DNA of 14,705 nucleotides from Fimenecus sp051881335 (GTDB taxonomy: Bacteria; Bacillota; Clostridia; Oscillospirales; Acutalibacteraceae), in assembly GCA_051881335.1 (NCBI GenBank), contig JBJEPR010000133.1:1-14705 (forward strand), read 5' to 3'. Shown piece after piece: positions 14,018 through 14,705 of this stretch (positions within the stretch are counted from its first letter, which is position 1; every line of letters starts with the position of its first letter). Under the pieces are notes generated by a model. The model worked only from the letters and a program-made list of their open reading frames with translations, had not been told where the DNA came from and did no database searches. The position numbers were made by a program, and so were the translations under genes.

Positions 14018-14705
14018 TCAGTTCTCCTTTATTCCGTCATTATACACAATTTTGCCCGCCGAAACGGTCATTTTGATTTTAGACTGCAATTTACAATTCT
14101 TAAATACACAGTTTTTAGATTTTCCGTGTAAGTAGTCTGTATCCACTGTCCAAACTTCGTTCTCATCGATTAAAATCAAATCCGCACGCGCACCGACGCG
14201 CAATGTACCGCCATCTATACCGAGAATTTGCGCGGGTTTTACAGACATTTTATAAAGCAAATCCGAAAGTGACATCACGCCTGATTTCACAAGCGCCGTA
14301 TAGCTTGCCGCAAACGAGGTTTCCATACCGATTACGCCGTTCGGCGCTTTGAAAAAGTCCGCTTTTTCCGCCGCAGTATGCGGCGCGTGGTCTGTGGCAA
14401 TTACATCCAAAGTACCGTCTAAAACGCCGCGCAAAACCGCTCTACGGTCGTTTTCTGCACGAAGCGGCGGATTCATACGGTAATCGGCATCTTTTTCTTT
14501 GATTTTTGCATCGGTAAAAATAAAATAATGCGGACAGGTTTCTGCAGTAATGTGCAGTCCGCGCGCTTTGGCATCTCGAATGAGCGCGACACTGCCCGCC
14601 GTGCTGACATGGCAAATGTGAAGCCGCGCATTTTGCGGTGCAGACATCAAAAGTGCAATTTCCCGCGCTGTACCGACATCTTCTGCGGAATTCGGAATTC
14701 CTTTT
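14018..14705 (-). CDS. pyrC: dihydroorotase PyrC, C-terminal part (runs off the right edge)
   Basis: The last 228 residues of an amidohydrolase; the frame is open to the window edge, so the start and the first metal ligands (HxH and the bridging Lys) are outside. The visible part opens GIPNSAEDVGTAREIA and contains metal-ligand histidines in LHICHVSTAGS and ETCPHYF. NPPLR binds substrate and ATDHAPH carries the catalytic Asp; the C-terminal small beta domain begins DLILIDENE. It cyclises carbamoyl-aspartate to dihydroorotate. The stop codon lies 2 bases before the pyrF ATG. It is the first visible gene of the pyr operon, whose leader and promoter lie beyond the right edge. Confidence 0.93.
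   Translation of the reverse strand, partial: KGIPNSAEDVGTAREIALLMSAPQNARLHICHVSTAGSVALIRDAKARGLHITAETCPHYFIFTDAKIKEKDADYRMNPPLRAENDRRAVLRGVLDGTLDVIATDHAPHTAAEKADFFKAPNGVIGMETSFAASYTALVKSGVMSLSDLLYKMSVKPAQILGIDGGTLRVGARADLILIDENEVWTVDTDYLHGKSKNCVFKNCKLQSKIKMTVSAGKIVYNDGIKEN

Noticed and set aside
1..14705. Search for tRNA, rRNA, CRISPR repeats, insertion-sequence ends, riboswitch-like leaders
   Set aside because: None was visible by eye; the intergenic gaps are too short for most of these, and the leader of the pyr operon lies outside the window.

Overview
The window looks like a chromosomal segment of a spore-forming, anaerobic Clostridia-type Firmicute, perhaps from the Oscillospiraceae/Ruminococcaceae neighbourhood; I cannot name a species. 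The evidence is an unmistakable sporulation pair (spoIIGA and sigE), a class 1B dihydroorotate dehydrogenase with its PyrK partner, Shine-Dalgarno-led genes in tight operons, and a three-gene anaerobic glycerol-3-phosphate dehydrogenase-like module. Every gene I can support lies on the minus strand, so transcription runs from right to left.

Right part (14705 to 6846): a pyrimidine operon read pyrC (5' part outside the window) - pyrF - carA-like - carB-like - pyrK - pyrD - ruvX, closed by a strong hairpin terminator. Genes overlap or are spaced by 2 to 17 bases. pyrC, pyrF, pyrK, pyrD and ruvX keep their expected active-site motifs. The two carbamoyl-phosphate synthase genes do not. The CarA-like protein has lost the glutaminase Cys, His and Glu together. 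The CarB-like protein has lost the metal-binding Glu/Asn set in both ATP-grasp halves, and roughly 65-72 residues of the second ATP-grasp fold are missing in frame. Both reading frames are nevertheless full length and open, and the non-catalytic parts are well preserved. This paired pseudoenzyme inside a working pyr operon is the most striking feature of the window.

Middle (6899 to 5270): spoIIGA and sigE, encoding the sigma-E processing protease and pro-sigma-E, overlap by 38 bases. A perfect -10 hexamer for spoIIGA appears to sit in the loop of the pyr operon terminator, next to an imperfect Spo0A-box-like sequence. sigG, which usually follows sigE, is not there.

Left part (5207 to 195): a probable operon of an MBOAT O-acyltransferase, a short DHHW/AlgX-like membrane-anchored protein without a catalytic part, then a GlpA-like FAD dehydrogenase with a [2Fe-2S] tail, a second FAD/NAD oxidoreductase and a small DUF1667 cysteine protein. 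It ends at a hairpin terminator. At the extreme left is the 5' end of a PadR-family repressor gene, whose consensus promoter overlaps a perfect 20-base palindrome, an obvious candidate for autoregulation.

I saw no tRNA, rRNA, CRISPR array, insertion sequence or phage gene. No gene-free stretch exceeds about 140 bases.
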